Positions 20,259 through 33,000 of a stretch of DNA of 64,000 bases are shown here, one piece after another. The DNA is taken from positions 71,079,686-71,143,685 of the forward strand of contig CM070553.1 of the NCBI GenBank assembly GCA_036346405.1, read 5' to 3'. The translations under genes and the position numbers were made by a program. Positions within the stretch are counted from its first letter, which is position 1. The number at the start of each line of letters is the position of its first letter. The stretch comes from Phyllostachys edulis. Lineage: Eukaryota; Streptophyta; Magnoliopsida; Poales; Poaceae. The notes under the pieces are model-generated. The model was not told where the DNA came from. It saw only the letters and a program-made list of their open reading frames with translations, and ran no database searches.

Positions 20259-21470
20259 GTGCAGATGGTTCGGACCCATAACTCGGCAAGTCAAGAAGAA
20301 CAAGTGGACCCCATTCGCCACCAACCCCACCGCAATAAAGGATCGGGGTTTGGGGCGAGTTCATGGCGGCCTGGCGCAATTGATGAATGCAATGATGTAG
20401 AACATGAACCAGATGATGGCTCAACAGAATCGACGGCAGTGCTTTCTGCTCACCGTCTTGAACGAGAACAACCAGCATTGCCATGCCACCCGCCCCACCT
20501 TACCATCGGTCAAAGTGGCGAGTTTATGAGGACCCACCCACCTACCTTTTCCAACTCCTCTGAGCCTTTGGAGGCAGATGATTGGCTGCGCTCTACCGAA
20601 AAAAGCTTGCCATTACGGTGCGATGACCGTGAGAAAGTTCTTTATGCCACGCACGGTTGGAAAACCTTGCCATGAATGGTGGGAGAATTATTATTGCCCA
20701 TGAGAACCACGAGAACATTACTTGGACTGAATTTTACGAAGCCTTCCGCCTCTCTCATATTCGGATGGGAAGGTGGAAATGAAGAAAAATGAGTTTCGTG
20801 AGCTGAAACAAGGGAGCCTGTCAGTGAGTGAATACCTCAACAAGTTCACTCAACTCTCGTTATGCCCGAGAGGATGTTGCCACCGATGATGCTCGTCGAA
20901 GCGTTTCAGCGAGACTTAACCTAGCTTGAAGGTTCAGGTCGTTGGCAATGACTATGCCAATTTCCAGCAGCTAGTCAACAAGGCCATGCTCATAGAAGAG
21001 TCACGTCGTGAACTGGCGGAATCTCATAAAAGGAAGTCAATGCAGCATGGTAATCATCAAGGTCATTCGCAGAGGGCCAGAACAAATGCACAATACCCAA
21101 CTCATTCTGTTCCTCCTGTCACCTTCAGAACCCCGGCACCAGCACCTCGCCCAGCTGCCCCAGGATTCCGCAACTTTAACAACAACACCAACAACCAGCA
21201 GCCAAGAAGCAACAACCTGCGCCGAGAATCACTGTTTCAAGCGTCAAGAATCGGGACATTATGCCACAGCGCCCACAAAAGCAAGGTCCATCACGAGTCA
21301 GATTCAACCTTGGAGCTACCCCGACTAGAACCCCCACGCCAGGAGCCGGACGTGGAGCACCTCGAACTCAAAGAAGACCGGCCAAGACCCTCGGACTTTG
21401 GAAGAGGCCGTGTGAACCATGTCACGAAGGAGGAAGCCCAGATAGCCGGGGACGTCGTCTTTGGGTAAGT
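20259..21470 (+). pseudogene. gag, frameshifted (element B)
   Basis: The first part ends in a typical plant Gypsy capsid start: EFMRTHPPTFSNSSEPLEAD, then DDWLRSTEK and DREKVLYATH. It continues in other frames through ITWTEFYEAF, GSLSVSEYLNKFTQLS and NDYANFQQLVNKAMLIEESR, then a Pro/Asn-rich linker. The zinc knuckle near 21225-21270 reads CFKRQESGHYATAP: the first Cys and the His are kept, but the second Cys is Arg and the last is lost, so RNA binding by this motif should fail. At least three frame changes are present. Confidence 0.8.
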
Positions 21471-21500
21471 TCCTAGTAAATTCAAACACTGCTACTGATT

Positions 21501-22510
21501 TTGTTTGATTACGGAGCTACCCATTCGTTTGTTTCTCGGAGTTTTGTTGCAAAGCATCGCTTAAAGGTTATGACTCTTAAAAATGCTATGTTGATTCGTA
21601 CACCTGGTTCGGAGTTGAGTACGAACCAAGGCTGCCCTAAGGTTAAAGTAACCATAGAAGGGGTAGAATTCCTAGCCAACCTTATAATTATCAATGCCAA
21701 ATCCCTAGATGTGATTTTGGGTATGGATTGGCTTACTGATCACCAAGCAGTTTTGGATTGTGGTGATAGAAGTATCACGTTGGTCAGCCCAGATGGAACC
21801 AAAGTAAAGTTTGAAGCCTCTACGGAAAAGTATGATGGAACCTTAGTCTGCAGTGTCAGTACTTTATCTTTGGAAGATGTGCCGGTAGTCAGAGAATTTC
21901 CAGATGTCTTTCCGGATGAGTTACCTGGAATGCCACCGGATAGAGACCTAGAGTTTGTCATTAACTTAGTTCCAGGAACTGCACCCATTTCCAAGAGACC
22001 CTACTGGTTTGTTTGTTGATGACTTAGTCGGTGAAGAAGCAGATTGAAGAAATGCAAGATAAAGGATTTGTCCAACCAAGTTCTTCGCCTTGGGGAGCCC
22101 CAGTGATTTTTGTCCCTAAAAAGGATGGCACCCAGCGGATGTGTGTGGATTACCGCTCTCTCAATGAAGTCACCATCAAGAACAAGTACCCTCTGCCCAG
22201 GATTGATGATTTGTTTGACCAGTTAAAAGGAGCCGGAGTGTTCTCCAAGATAGATTTAAGGTCAGGTTACCACCAGTTGAAGATTCGTGAAGAAGATATC
22301 TGAAAGACGACTTTCTCAACCCGATATGGATCAGTATGAGTACACGGTCATGTCTTTTGGATTAACCAATGCACCGGCTTACTTTATGAACTTGATGAAT
22401 AAAGTATTCATGGAGTATCTGGATAAGTTCGTCATTGTCTTTATTGACGATATTCTAATCTACTCTAAGAGTGAAGAAGAGCATGAAGAGCACCTTCGCA
22501 GTTACGAATA
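21501..22510 (+). pseudogene. Protease and reverse transcriptase (element B)
   Basis: The protease active site, normally D-S/T-G, reads DYGATHSF (about 21504-21527), so the catalytic triplet is altered. The protease fold continues through VILGMDWL. Reverse transcriptase begins near FPDVFPDELPGMPP and is broken by a stop near 22017. It then shows VPKKDGTQRMCVDYRSLN, PLPRIDDLFDQLKG and KIDLRSGYHQ, has another frame change near 22300, and ends with VMSFGLTNAP and the catalytic FIDDILIYS (about 22438-22464). Both Asp residues of the DD motif are intact. Confidence 0.85.
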
Positions 22511-23365
22511 AGCTTAGAGATCACCAACTCTATGCTAAATTCGACAAGTGTGAGTTTTGGATGAAGGAAGTTACCTTTTGGGACACGTCATGTCTGCGGA
22601 AGGAGTCGCCACAACCCCAATAAAGTCAAGGATGTGCTCAATCGAGTCACCCAAGTCGATACCTCGGTCGAAGTTTTCTTGGAATGGCGAGTTACTACCG
22701 TCGGTTTATTGAAGGATTCTCAAGAATAGCGGACCCTTACTCAATTCTTTGAAGAAGGAAAAGAAATTTGCTTGGACACTGAATGTGAACAAAGTTTTCA
22801 AGAATTAAAGAAGCGTTTGACCACCGCCCAATCTTGATTCTCTGGGATGTTCTAAGGATTTTGAGATTTATTGTGATGCATCTCGCCAAGGTCTCGGTTG
22901 TGTTTTGATGCAAGAAAGGAGAGTGGTAGCTTATGCTTCACGCCAATTGAAGCCTCATGAAGTCAATTACCCCACTCATGATTTAGAATTGGTGCCGTAG
23001 TGCATGCTTTAAAGATATGGCGCCATTACCTCATCGGTGTCATTTGTGAAGTTTACACGGACCATAAGAGCTTAAAGTACATTTTACCCAAGCGGATCTG
23101 AACATGAGACAAAGGAGATGGTTGGAATTGATCAAGGATTACAACATGGGAATTCATTATCACCCAGGCAAAGCAAATGTTGTAGCAGATGCTTTAAGTA
23201 GAAAGACCTACTGCAATACTCTGATGATCAAGGAAGGTCAGCCAGCATTGCACGAGGAATTTCAGAAGCTCAAGCTTGAGTTAGTTGAGGAAGGTTACTT
23301 AGCTGCCCTGGAAGTGCAACCGACTCTTCAGGATCAAATCAAGAAAGCTCAAGAAGGAATCTGAG
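22511..23365 (+). pseudogene. Reverse transcriptase thumb and RNase H (element B)
   Basis: Motifs are scattered over three frames: LYAKFDKCEFW, MASYYRRFIEGFSRIA, then RNase H pieces IYCDASRQGLGCVLMQ, VAYASRQLKPHEVNYPTHD and VYTDHKSLKYI, and RRWLELIKDYN through KANVVADALSRK. Several single-base losses between 22570 and 23100 break it. Confidence 0.75.
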
Positions 23366-24766
23366 ATATCAAGGAGATCAAGAGAAACATGAAGCAAGGT
23401 AAATCCTTAAGATTTTCAGAAGATGAGCAAGGTGTCCTATGGTTCGACAAAGCGTATTTGTGTCTTAGGATCGAAGGAACTGAAGCAGTTAATACTCAAG
23501 GAAGCTCATGAAACCTTGTACTCCATTCACCCTGGAAGCACTAAAATGTATCAGGATCTCAAGGAATTTTATTGGTGGCCTAGCATGAAGCGTGAAGTTG
23601 CCGAGTATATAGCACAATGTGATGTTTACCAGCGAGTTAAAGCTGAGCATCAGAGACCTGCTGGACTTTTGCAACCTTTAAGCATACCTGCATGGAAATG
23701 GGAAGAAATCGGAATGGATTTTATCACCGGTCTGCCAAGAACTAAAGCTGGATATGATTCTATCTGGGTAATTGTCGATCGCCTAACAAAAGTGGCTCAC
23801 TTCATCCCAGTCAAGACTACCTACTCAGGAGACAGACTTGCAGAATTGTATATGGCCAAGATAGTGTGTCAACATGGAGTACCCAAGAAGATCGTGTCAG
23901 ATCGAGGAACCCAGTTCACCTCAAGATTTTGGCAAAAGCTGCACAGCGTCATGGGCACTAATCTGAATTTCAGTACGGCCTACCATCCTCAGACAGATGG
24001 TCAAACAGAAAGGGTAAATCAAATCTTAGAAGATATGTTGAGAGCCTGCGCTCTAGAGAACCAGGCTAGTTGGGACCAAATGCTACCTTATGCAGAGTTT
24101 TCTTACAACAACAGTCACCAATCAAGTCTACAGATGTCCCCATTTGAGGCCCTTTATGGAAGAAAGTGTCGAACACCTTTGTATTGGACTGAGTCAGGCG
24201 AAGGACAAGTACTTGGACCAGAAATCCTAAAAGAAGCCGAAGATCAAGTTAAGTCAATCAGAGAAAAGCTGAGAACAGCCCAGACCAGACAGAAGAGTTA
24301 TGCTGATAATCGTCGCCGGGAATTAGCTTTTGTACCTGGAGATCATGTGTACCTGAAGGTCTCACCTCTCAAAGGGATGCGTCGCTTTAGAGTCAGTGGA
24401 AAGCTCGCACCAAGATACATTGGACCTTTTCCAGTTCTAGTCAGAAGAGGAGAAGTTGCTTACAAGTTAGAGCTCCCACCTCGGTTGTCGATGTGCATAG
24501 CGTCTTTCATGTGTCTCAATTGAAGAAGTGTTTGCGTGTGCGAAGAGAAGCAGATCTTGGTTAGAAGCCGTCGACTTGCAAGAAGATCTAACCTACAAGG
24601 AGCAAATTTCCCATCAAAATCTTGGAAGTGTAATGCGGCGTGTGACAAGAAGCAAGATCCTCCGTTTACGCAAAGTTCGATTGGAGCAATCACATCAAGA
24701 AGAAGCCACACAGGGCGTGAAGAGGATCTGAAGGCCGAGTTCCGCACCTATTCTCTAGTCGACTGA
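23366..24766 (+). pseudogene. Integrase with degenerate chromodomain (element B)
   Basis: A long open frame (23423-24523) holds most of integrase. The HHCC zinc domain shows HETLYSIH but the final CxxC is C-D-V-Y, so one zinc ligand is lost. The DDE triad is intact: GMDFITGLP, VSDRGTQF and QTERVNQ. Then come PFEALYGRKCRTP and the GPY/F module APRYIGPFPVL. A frameshift near 24500 separates FHVSQLKKCLRV and DLQEDLTYKE, and the chromodomain is scrambled by further shifts. It ends near 24766, just before the polypurine-like TTTAAGGGTGTAGG. Confidence 0.88.
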
Positions 24767-25616
24767 ATCTCGGTTGAGATTCCCTTTAAGGGTGTAGGTT
24801 TGTAACATCCCTATTTTCACAGGCCTTTTGAAGATTTCCAAAACCTAAAAGGAACCATTTGATTTTATTAATTTGCCAAAGCTTAAATGGTAATTTAGAA
24901 TTTCAAAAGTGGTTTAATTTGAAATTAATTAAACTTCAATTAATTAAAGTTGGTTTAGTGAGTTTAGTTGGATTTTTATTTGGTTTTTCCTTTGGCCTTA
25001 TGTTAAAAATAATTAATTGCAAAAACTAAAAGCAAAAGTGAAGCTGAAAACTATTTTTACTAAGTCCTAAATAATTCAAGGGATTTCTGTGAATTTTCCT
25101 AGAATTTTGGGACAGCTTAAGCTATTTTCTAAAAATGCTTTTGCTTTTCTGCTATTTTCTAAAAAGAAAAAGATTAGGAAATCCTCCTCAACAGTGTGGG
25201 CCGAAACTCCCTCGGCAGTTCTTGTCTTTCATGTGTGACCCGCCCATGTGACCCTCTCTCCTCTCCACTGCTCGATCTGGATCGAGCAGGCGTGTTCTTG
25301 TGCGTCGCTCTCTCTCTCCCTCTCTCTTTCTCTCGGCGCCACTTGGGGGCCCTTTGTCGGCCTCGGCCCAGGGTCGTCCCCTACCTCCGTCCCGCCGCTC
25401 CCTCGCTCCCTCGCCGCAAATCCAGCGCTCATGCCGCCTCCTCGTTGCCCTAAGCGCGCCTGGTCACACTTTCAGCCACTTCCTTCGTTTCCGCCTCCAT
25501 GCGCCGCGCCCCCTCCTTTCTGCCCCTCCTCCGCGTTTCTCGCCCGGCCTTGCCCATGTATTTAAAACCGCCCAGCGAGAGCTCATGACCCTCCTCCTCC
25601 GGGGCCCCCCTCCGCC

Positions 25617-25624
25617 TATTTAAG
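25617..25624 (+). promoter_or_regulatory. TATA-like box of the family B 3' LTR
   Basis: TATTTAAG in a GC-rich context, followed by CT-rich leader sequence. It is absent from the 5' LTR. Confidence 0.5.
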
Positions 25625-26366
25625 GGAGCACCGTGACCGCCCCGAGCCCCTCTCTCTTTCCCCCTCACCCTCTCTCCCTCTACCCCTCCGGCCTCGCCGA
25701 ATTTGAAGCTTTCTCGCCGTCGCCGCCGTGCGCTTCTCCCGCACCCGCCGCCGCCGTCAAGCCTTCCCCGTCGTCGCCGACCCCACCCTCGGCATCGCCG
25801 TGCCGAGGTGCACCCGGTGCGCACCTCCCCGTCGCCTAAACCTCGCCGGAGCTCCTTTGCCGCGTTGAGCCGCCGCCTCCGCCGCTTCTTTTCCTCGCCG
25901 CCGTCGTCTAAATCGCCGCGGCGTCCTCGGGAAGCCAGCGCGTTAGCTTCGCCACGACCTCCTCTTCATGACGGTGCCCTCGCCGCCGTTCGCCGGCGAC
26001 CCTCGGTCCCAGCGCCGCCCGCCTCGGGTCGGCGTGGCGACCACGTGGCGCGCCACCTCGGCGCCCGTCGGCGCCCACGTCGACCCTTTCACGGCGTGCA
26101 CCCCGATCGACACCGATCGGTACTGCGGATTTTCTTCGGATTTTCTTTAGGAAAATAATTCGGAAATTCGAAAAACCCTAAAATCCATCATTTTATGTGA
26201 TTTTCTAACTTCCTTTAGTAGTAACTTCTTCATTGAACTCCGATTCGAGTGATTCCAATTTCTAAATTCATCTAAAATCCTTGTCTTCCTATTAGTATTT
26301 ATTTGGTATTTATTTGGATTTTATTTGGAGTTGTTTTATTTATTTAGCTTTGGTTTTGGCGTATAG

Positions 26367-26427
26367 GTTCGGCGTTTGGAAGATTTCATGAACCCGACGA
26401 CCGAAGCACCTCCACTCTTCAACGAAG
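26367..26427 (+). pseudogene. LTR small-gene exon 2, shifted (family B, 3' LTR)
   Basis: Same borders as 18028-18090 (GTATAG before, GAAG|GCAAGT after) but 61 nt, so the frame is shifted by two bases. Changes fall in the CCGGCG and TTTCGC runs. Confidence 0.45.
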
Positions 26428-27739
26428 GCAAGTCATAGACCATTGATCATGTTGATCCCATGTTTATAAAAGTATATTGTTTTATATAAACATGCATGGC
26501 TAGTTTTATAATAAATGGTTTCGGGTTTAGTTAATTACCTAATTGCCATTATGCCTCCTTGTTAATTTGTACTTGACATGTATCCTTGAATGACATAACT
26601 CCTTGGACACCCTAGGATGGTTATTGTTAGTTGGACATGATGTAATACCAACATGGGTACCGTATTGCTTAGTCATGCTCTAGTAGACGTTGGTCTCGAT
26701 CTCATGATTCAATAAATGTTGATTTGCCCTAGCGCACATGGTTTGTGGCTTGTGTAGTAACGACCTGTGTTGCTAATAATGCGAAGTGTGGTCCTGTGTG
26801 AGACCACGACATTTGTTGTCACCTTACTAAAATTTGTGTGTCATGATTAGGGTGGTCCTCTGGCTGGGTTGAACCCAACATGATGAATTTGACTAAAGGA
26901 AATTATGGAACCGTGGCAGAGCCACTTTTGATAAAAGATGTTGTGCCATGACTAGGGTGGTCATTTGGCGGGTTGAGCGAAAATAATTTATGCTCGGGAC
27001 GAGTGGGTGGTGGAAAAGGTGGGTCCGAACGCACACTTGGAATGTGGAACCGTCTCATCTGAGCAACCAACTAAGGACTTAACCTTGAACCATTGATCTG
27101 GGCCTCAACAGTACAACCACATGTCTAGATTGGGATAGACTGGTGAATAATTAGCAATGTCTTGGTTAGGTTCTGTTTTGGTTGGGAGCAGCGCAAGAGG
27201 GGGCGGATGGAGGCGAAACCTTAGCGAAAGCGAATCGAGTCAAGACAGAACTTTGTAAAAGCCTTGTCACGTACTCTAGGCCTTACCCAAGGTAGTGGCG
27301 GTGGCATAGATATATCTTAGAACAAACTAGAGAAATTCGTGTCTTGTGGGTCAAGCCGTACAACCTCTGCGGAGTGTAAAACTATTCGAATAGCCGTGTC
27401 CCCGGTTACGGACATGCCTGGTGATTTCACGCAAGGGGTAGAGCTGTATTTGAAAATGTTGGAATGGTTTGGTCGAATCTTGTAGTTGGTTGATGGTTGG
27501 GTAGTGAACAGGGTGTTCACTATTTGTTTCAAAGAAAGTTGCTTACTTATGTATTACTCTTTTAAATTATGCTTTGCAATCTACTTATCGTATTTACTGT
27601 CAAATGTTGCTTTTCGCAAAATAGCCATAAAGCTATCCTTGCCAAGCCTTGCATAACTATTACTTGCATACAATTCACTATGACTTGCTGAGTACATTCA
27701 AAGTACTCATGGCCTTGCGCCCTCTGTTTAAATCAGCAG

Positions 27740-27804
27740 AGGAAGGTGAACCGATGAACTTCGAGTTTTATGAAGAAGATTACTTTGAAGACTTTGCGAA
27801 TTAG
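27740..27804 (+). CDS. Candidate LTR small-gene last exon (family B, 3' LTR)
   Basis: 65 nt after a good acceptor AATCAGCAG, reading EGEPMNFEFYEEDYFEDFAN and TAG at 27802-27804. It differs from the 5' LTR copy at few bases and keeps the acidic end. Confidence 0.5.
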
Positions 27805-28091
27805 GTCGCGTCCTTCACTTGATTGCGGTGGGCATATTGGGTGACCTCCACGGATGTTTTGTTCTCATTGCAAGTTTACTCTGTTATCTTTAGCCTGCGT
27901 GGCAAACCGTTGTAAGTCTTGACCATAAGGTCCTTTTGTAATATTATTAATTTGTCTACTTCATCTTTTGTTTGGTTGTGTGGTTATGATTGCACCAATG
28001 TTGCAACTGTGTGAGCTAGCTACTGATCATGGGACTAGTTCAGAATACACAGAGGGTCCTGGGGTTGCATACCCAGGGTCCCGACAAATGC

Positions 28092-29457
28092 TCTCCAGAA
28101 GGGTCTGATCTTCTGGCACTCGAAGGCACTTCCTTAACTGCGAAACATTGTGCACCGCAGATAAGGAGTTTGGCAGCTCTAACTGATAAGCGACTTCACC
28201 TTGCCTCGCCAAGATCTTGTATGGTCCGACAAATCTTGGTGCTAGCTTCTCTTTGGTCTGAAATCTTGTAACTCCTCTGAGTGGAGTTACCCTAAGATAC
28301 ACAAAATCTCCCACTTCAAAAGACAAATCTCTGCGACGGTTGTCAGCATAGCTCTTTTGCCGGGACTGAGCCACTTTCAAACGTTCCCTTATGAGCTTCA
28401 CTTTGCTTTCAGCTTCCTTGATCAACTTGGGCCCAAAGAACTGACGTTCTCCAACTTGATCCCAAAGGAGAGGAGTTCTACACTATCTTCCATATAGAGC
28501 TTCAAAAGGGGACATCTTCAAGCTGGCTTGGTAGCTATTGTTGTAGGAGAACTCAGTATAAGGGAGGTTCTTGTCCCAACTTTTCCCATAGTCCAAGGCA
28601 CAGGCTCTAAGCATGTCTTCAAGAACTTGATCCACACGCTCTGTCTGCCCATCGGTTTGAGGATGATACGCTATGCTGAAATTGAGTCTTGTTCCCAAGG
28701 CTTCATGCAAGCTCTTCCAAAATCTTGAGGTAAATTGAGAACCTCTGTCGGACACTATTCTTTTGGGTACACCATGCAAACAGACAATTCGGGCCATATA
28801 AAGCTCTGCCAATTTGCTGCTCTGATAAGTAGTCTTGACAGGAACGAAGTGTGCCACTTTGGTTAACCGATCAATCACAACCCAAATGGAGTCATAGCCC
28901 GATTGGGTCCTTGGCAAACCAATGATGAAGTCCATTCCTACTTGCTCCCACTTCCACTCGGGAATGGGCAAGGGCTGCAGTAGACCAGCTAGTCTTGCTC
29001 AGCCTTGACCCTTTGGCATACGTCACAACGTGCCACAAACTCAGCGATTTCCCGCTTCATGCTGACCCACCAATACTTTTCTTTGAGGTCTTGGTACATC
29101 TTGGTACTCCCTGGATGAATAGAGTAAGGAGATTTATGAGCTTCCCTAAGAAGCAATTGCTTTATTTCTTGCAGATCCGGCACACAGAGGCGGTTACCAA
29201 ACCATAGCACTCCTTGCTCATCTTCGGAGAAGCCTGGGGCCTTGCCTCTTCTCAAGTTCTTCTTGATCTCTTGGATGTCTTCATCTTCAGCTTGCTTTTC
29301 TCAGATTTGGTTCTGGACAGTGGGTTCAACTTCCAGAGTATGCACACAACCTTGATCAACAATTTCAAATTCATACGCCTCAATTCTTCACACAATCTGG
29401 GTTGACTTTCTTGGACCATCAAAGTACTACAATAACTCTTTCAGCTTAGGGCATCAG
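28092..29457 (-). pseudogene. C1 RNase H end and integrase, interrupted by element B
   Basis: Read on the minus strand from 29457: DALS then a stop where Arg is expected, the RNase H-integrase linker, APGFSEDEQGVLWF, and an intact HHCC zinc domain (HKSPYSIH ... CDVCQRVK). After a frame change near 28980 come the intact DDE residues GMDFIIGLP, VSDRGSQF and QTERVDQ. In PFEALYGR the next Lys codon is TAG. It resumes with KEKLAPRFVGPYKILARQ and breaks at the AATGC site, continuing at 16600. Protease, reverse transcriptase and gag are missing: the LTR end at 29458 joins directly to RNase H. Confidence 0.85.
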
Positions 29458-29871
29458 TGTCAGGCCCCTCTCGGGATGCACCCAGAGAGATCTCCTAGGA
29501 CCTCCCAGGAGGTCCAACCGGACCACCCGAAGGTCTGGGAGGTCCTCCAAGAATACCCTGAGAGAAGGTCCTCCAGGACCACCCGAGAGATCTCAAAGAC
29601 CTCCCGGAGGTCCCAGCCTTTGTGCTCTGAGCTAGCCCCAGGATCACTAGCTAGCTCGCACAGATCAACGCAGGTGTAATCACAACCACATGATAAGAAT
29701 TAAGATGAAGCAGACAAATTAACTTATATTAAACAAGGACCTTATGGTCAGGGTTGTTTACATAAGTCACCACCAAGGGATTACAAAAACCGGCAACAGA
29801 ACTTGCAGCGGAACACAAAATGCGCACAAAGCCATCCGACAAGCCCACAAGTTGTCGAGTGGAGGACATCC

Positions 29872-29939
29872 CTAGACGGATGGATCATCAAAGAACTCCT
29901 CCTCGAAGAGGTATGAGCACCCTTGATCTTCTTCTACCA
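29872..29939 (-). CDS. Candidate LTR small-gene last exon (family C, C1)
   Basis: 68 nt after the acceptor GTTTGAGCAG. In phase it reads VEEDQGCSYL then FEEEFFDDPSV and TAG at 29872-29874. The acidic end closely matches C2 (FEEDFFDDPAA), with third-position and conservative changes and a length difference of two codons. Confidence 0.55.
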
Positions 29940-30013
29940 CTGCTCAAACAGAGGGCTTAAAGCCATGAGTACGTTTGAATGTACTCAGCAAATCGTAGGG
30001 AACAATTATGCAC

Positions 30014-33000
30014 TATGAGACCCCGGGGTATTTAGCTTGTAATACTTAGTCATTCAATTGACCCTAGCATCACAAACCAAATATCCCGTGCCTCGGGAAA
30101 ATATGTACAACCCAGAAGTGTTGTACATACACCCTTTTACAAAATCATGCATCAATTCCATACAAACATAGAACCAAAGCACGAACTAGATAAAGCAAGG
30201 ACATACATAATAGAGTTAATACAAAAGGGGGCCGAACGACCAAATAACAACTAAAGAGTTAAACAACAGCGGAAGCAAAAGCCATAAGATGGCAATAAAC
30301 AAAAGCCAATTAGTGTGCCTTTAACCCACAAGGCAACCAACCGGGCCACCAACCTAGTCGTCAAACCCGCCGCACATCTCACAAAAGTGGATCCCTTGGG
30401 GGATCAGCTTCCTCCTCAGCAACAATTAAATTTAAGCAAAGCAAATGAGTACAAAAATGTACTCGCAAGACTGAAGTGTAGTGTAATAGCCTATACATAG
30501 CTACATGCAAGCTTATTTAAGTGGAGGAGGCTCTAGATTCAGTTTTAGCATAAAGTAAGTTTTCATTTGCAATAATGTAATAGATTTAAAGCAATTTGAC
30601 AATCTGTTTTTAATTGTTCAAATAACAGCGAGATAAATAATAATAACAACAATAAAGACAACCTGGAAGTGACTAACCCAATAGTCACCACAACAATAGC
30701 ATGAATTACCCATTCATACCAACCCAACAAGTTTTAATTAAAGGCTATAGTCTAGTTCTTGCACGACCTTACCAAGCATGTCCATAACCTAGGACGAGGC
30801 TATTCGAATAGATTTAAAACCCTACAGGGGTGTACCAATGTACCCACACGTCAGACCGCCTTTTCGCCACATAATTTAGCACACTTCCTTTGGTATACCG
30901 GCACGGCTAAGTCCTACGAGACATTTCCAATGGATTGTGCTAATTAAGAGTCGCACGTTTGGGGGTTATCACCTAGCAGATCACCGTTATGGACTCCCAC
31001 TAAGGACCCATACGAAGAGTAGGATGCACCGGCCCAGCCTAAGCAGCTGCGGGTGCTCCCCTCCTTTCCCAACAACAAACATTTTTCTTTACAACCACCA
31101 AACGACTCATTAATTAACACCACCCAAAGTACTTAGCCAAGAGAGGTTTTATATGCCCCTCGTGTGGTTAGCACGCAAAGATTGCTCAGTTTAGTGACAC
31201 AAGTAACTCGGTCCTTGGGGACATAGGCACCATTCCAACACACCATGAGATCACACCATCATCCATTGTGCCCAAGTCGATAACAATTTATTTTCAGTTT
31301 TATTTCTTTACAAAGTAACAAAGCACAAGTGCTGGACGTAATGGAATAATAATTTTTGTGTGATCAAAGTTATCGACTAAATCGATAACCGCCCAATTCT
31401 ACCGATAGCTAAGCATTTCTAAGCATGACACTGAAAAGACAATAAAAGAGCATAATTCAATCACCGGGCTCTAATTCACCGGCGAGATTAATAACTTATG
31501 GTTAGTGGCAGGGGATGAATAATTTAAGGGCAACTATGCAATAGGATTAGCTACCTCTAATCGACAAAATTAACTTTGACATGGTAATTACAGCACCTCA
31601 TGAGATGGACAATACAATTTGATTCACCTCATTTGGAGCTAGGATGCATGTTTTATGATTTTTCAAAGACATGCAAAAGAGCACAAACAAAATGCAATCA
31701 CAAAGACTTTAAAAACAGTGGCATGCCTAAAACCTATTCTAAAATTAAGCACACTAATAGAGGAAGCCAACAAACTTGGTTTCACTCAAAAAGGACCTAC
31801 AGAGAATTACTTATGCACTTTTCAAGTTAAAGGCAATTTTTAGAGCACAATTAAAGCCTATTTATAAACCAATTTACCAAACCATTTTCTGGAACTGAAC
31901 CAAGCTTCCAACCATTTTTAGATTAAAGCTTAGTTAAAACCAGAACTAACAAAATTTGAATCAACCGAAAAGGATTTAAAATGAATTAGTTATGCAATTT
32001 CAAAGTTTAATACATTTTTTAGTTGAGAAATAAAGCTTACCAGGAAATTATAAAACAAACTCAACGCGGAAATGACGTGGACAAACGTGGGCCGTTGATT
32101 ACGAATCACACAGCCCACGCGCTCTGAAGCACAGTGCCACACACGCAAAGGGATGCAAACGAAACCATTAAGATCAGATCCAATGGTCCATATTGATCGA
32201 ACCTTCGGACGGTCCGAACGTTCAAATCAATGTGGGCCGTGGATCTAAAGATTAACGGCTCAGATCGACGTGTGGTTCGGACGGTCCGAACTTCACACAG
32301 ATCTAGACCGTTGGTTTGAAATCCAATGGTGCACAATGACCCAAGGCTTGCGCACGCACCGGGGAGGGTTTCACTGACATTGGACCCCACCGTCGGTGAT
32401 CAGTGGCCACGCTGCAGCGATTTAGCGCATGCAGATGAAGGTTTAAAAAATTTGGGCCCACTTGTGGCGGCAATAAGCCGGTTTAAGACAGCCCTTAATT
32501 ACTAACCATGATTAATAGTTCTTAAGTGTTGATTAGCATTTAATGAAGAGAATCACGGTCTTAACGACTCGGCACAGTGCCACTCGCCCGACAAAATTGT
32601 CCAGTGCGTTCCACGGCTCACCGCCGGCGACCTAGGTTACGGCGGCGCACACCAAAGGTACCAACGGGTCCACAATAGCAGTGCGCACACGATGGTGGCA
32701 TTCTCAACGGTGACGACGACCCAGAACGCCGGCTAGCCGGAGTTGAGCGGCGGTGCAAAGCACGGCCAAATGACAAAAGCACAGAAAGCTCTGCAACAGT
32801 CCAGGTAAGTGGGTGCCCAAGCTAATAGAGGCGACCAAGGAGCTACCTTAGAGCTGAGACGGGACAGAGGCGGCCGGGGTTGCTCCGGTAACATTGGAGC
32901 TTGCCGGCAACGAAGGAGACGAAGTGAAGGTGACGGCCTAAGCAAAAATAAGGCCAAAGGATGGTAAGGTTAGCTCCACCATAGCTCACAGAGGGTCCAA

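Larger units (their letters stand above)
16601..28086 (+). mobile_element. Complete nested Ty3/Gypsy chromovirus, family B
   Basis: An 11.5-kb element with two LTRs (16601-19748 and 24801-28086), a primer-binding site, gag, protease, reverse transcriptase, RNase H, integrase and a chromodomain remnant, in the normal Gypsy order. It is flanked by the 5-bp duplication AATGC (16596-16600 and 28087-28091) and sits inside the minus-strand integrase of C1. All genes are broken by frameshifts or stops as read. Integrase motifs and the order of domains fit the Tekay/Del lineage. Confidence 0.92.
24801..28086 (+). mobile_element. Family B 3' LTR
   Basis: TGTAACATCCCTATTTT to ...GGGTCCCGACA, 3.29 kb, followed by the AATGC duplication. 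It is very close to the 5' LTR; most differences are small indels in C or G runs plus the extra 140 bp near 25570-25700. Palindrome P1 is complete here (27382-27393) and P2 is at 27689-27709. Confidence 0.9.

Noticed and set aside
20065..20484. 139-codon minus-strand ORF in element B
   Set aside because: Shadow of the gag leader and gag start, antisense to recognised capsid motifs.
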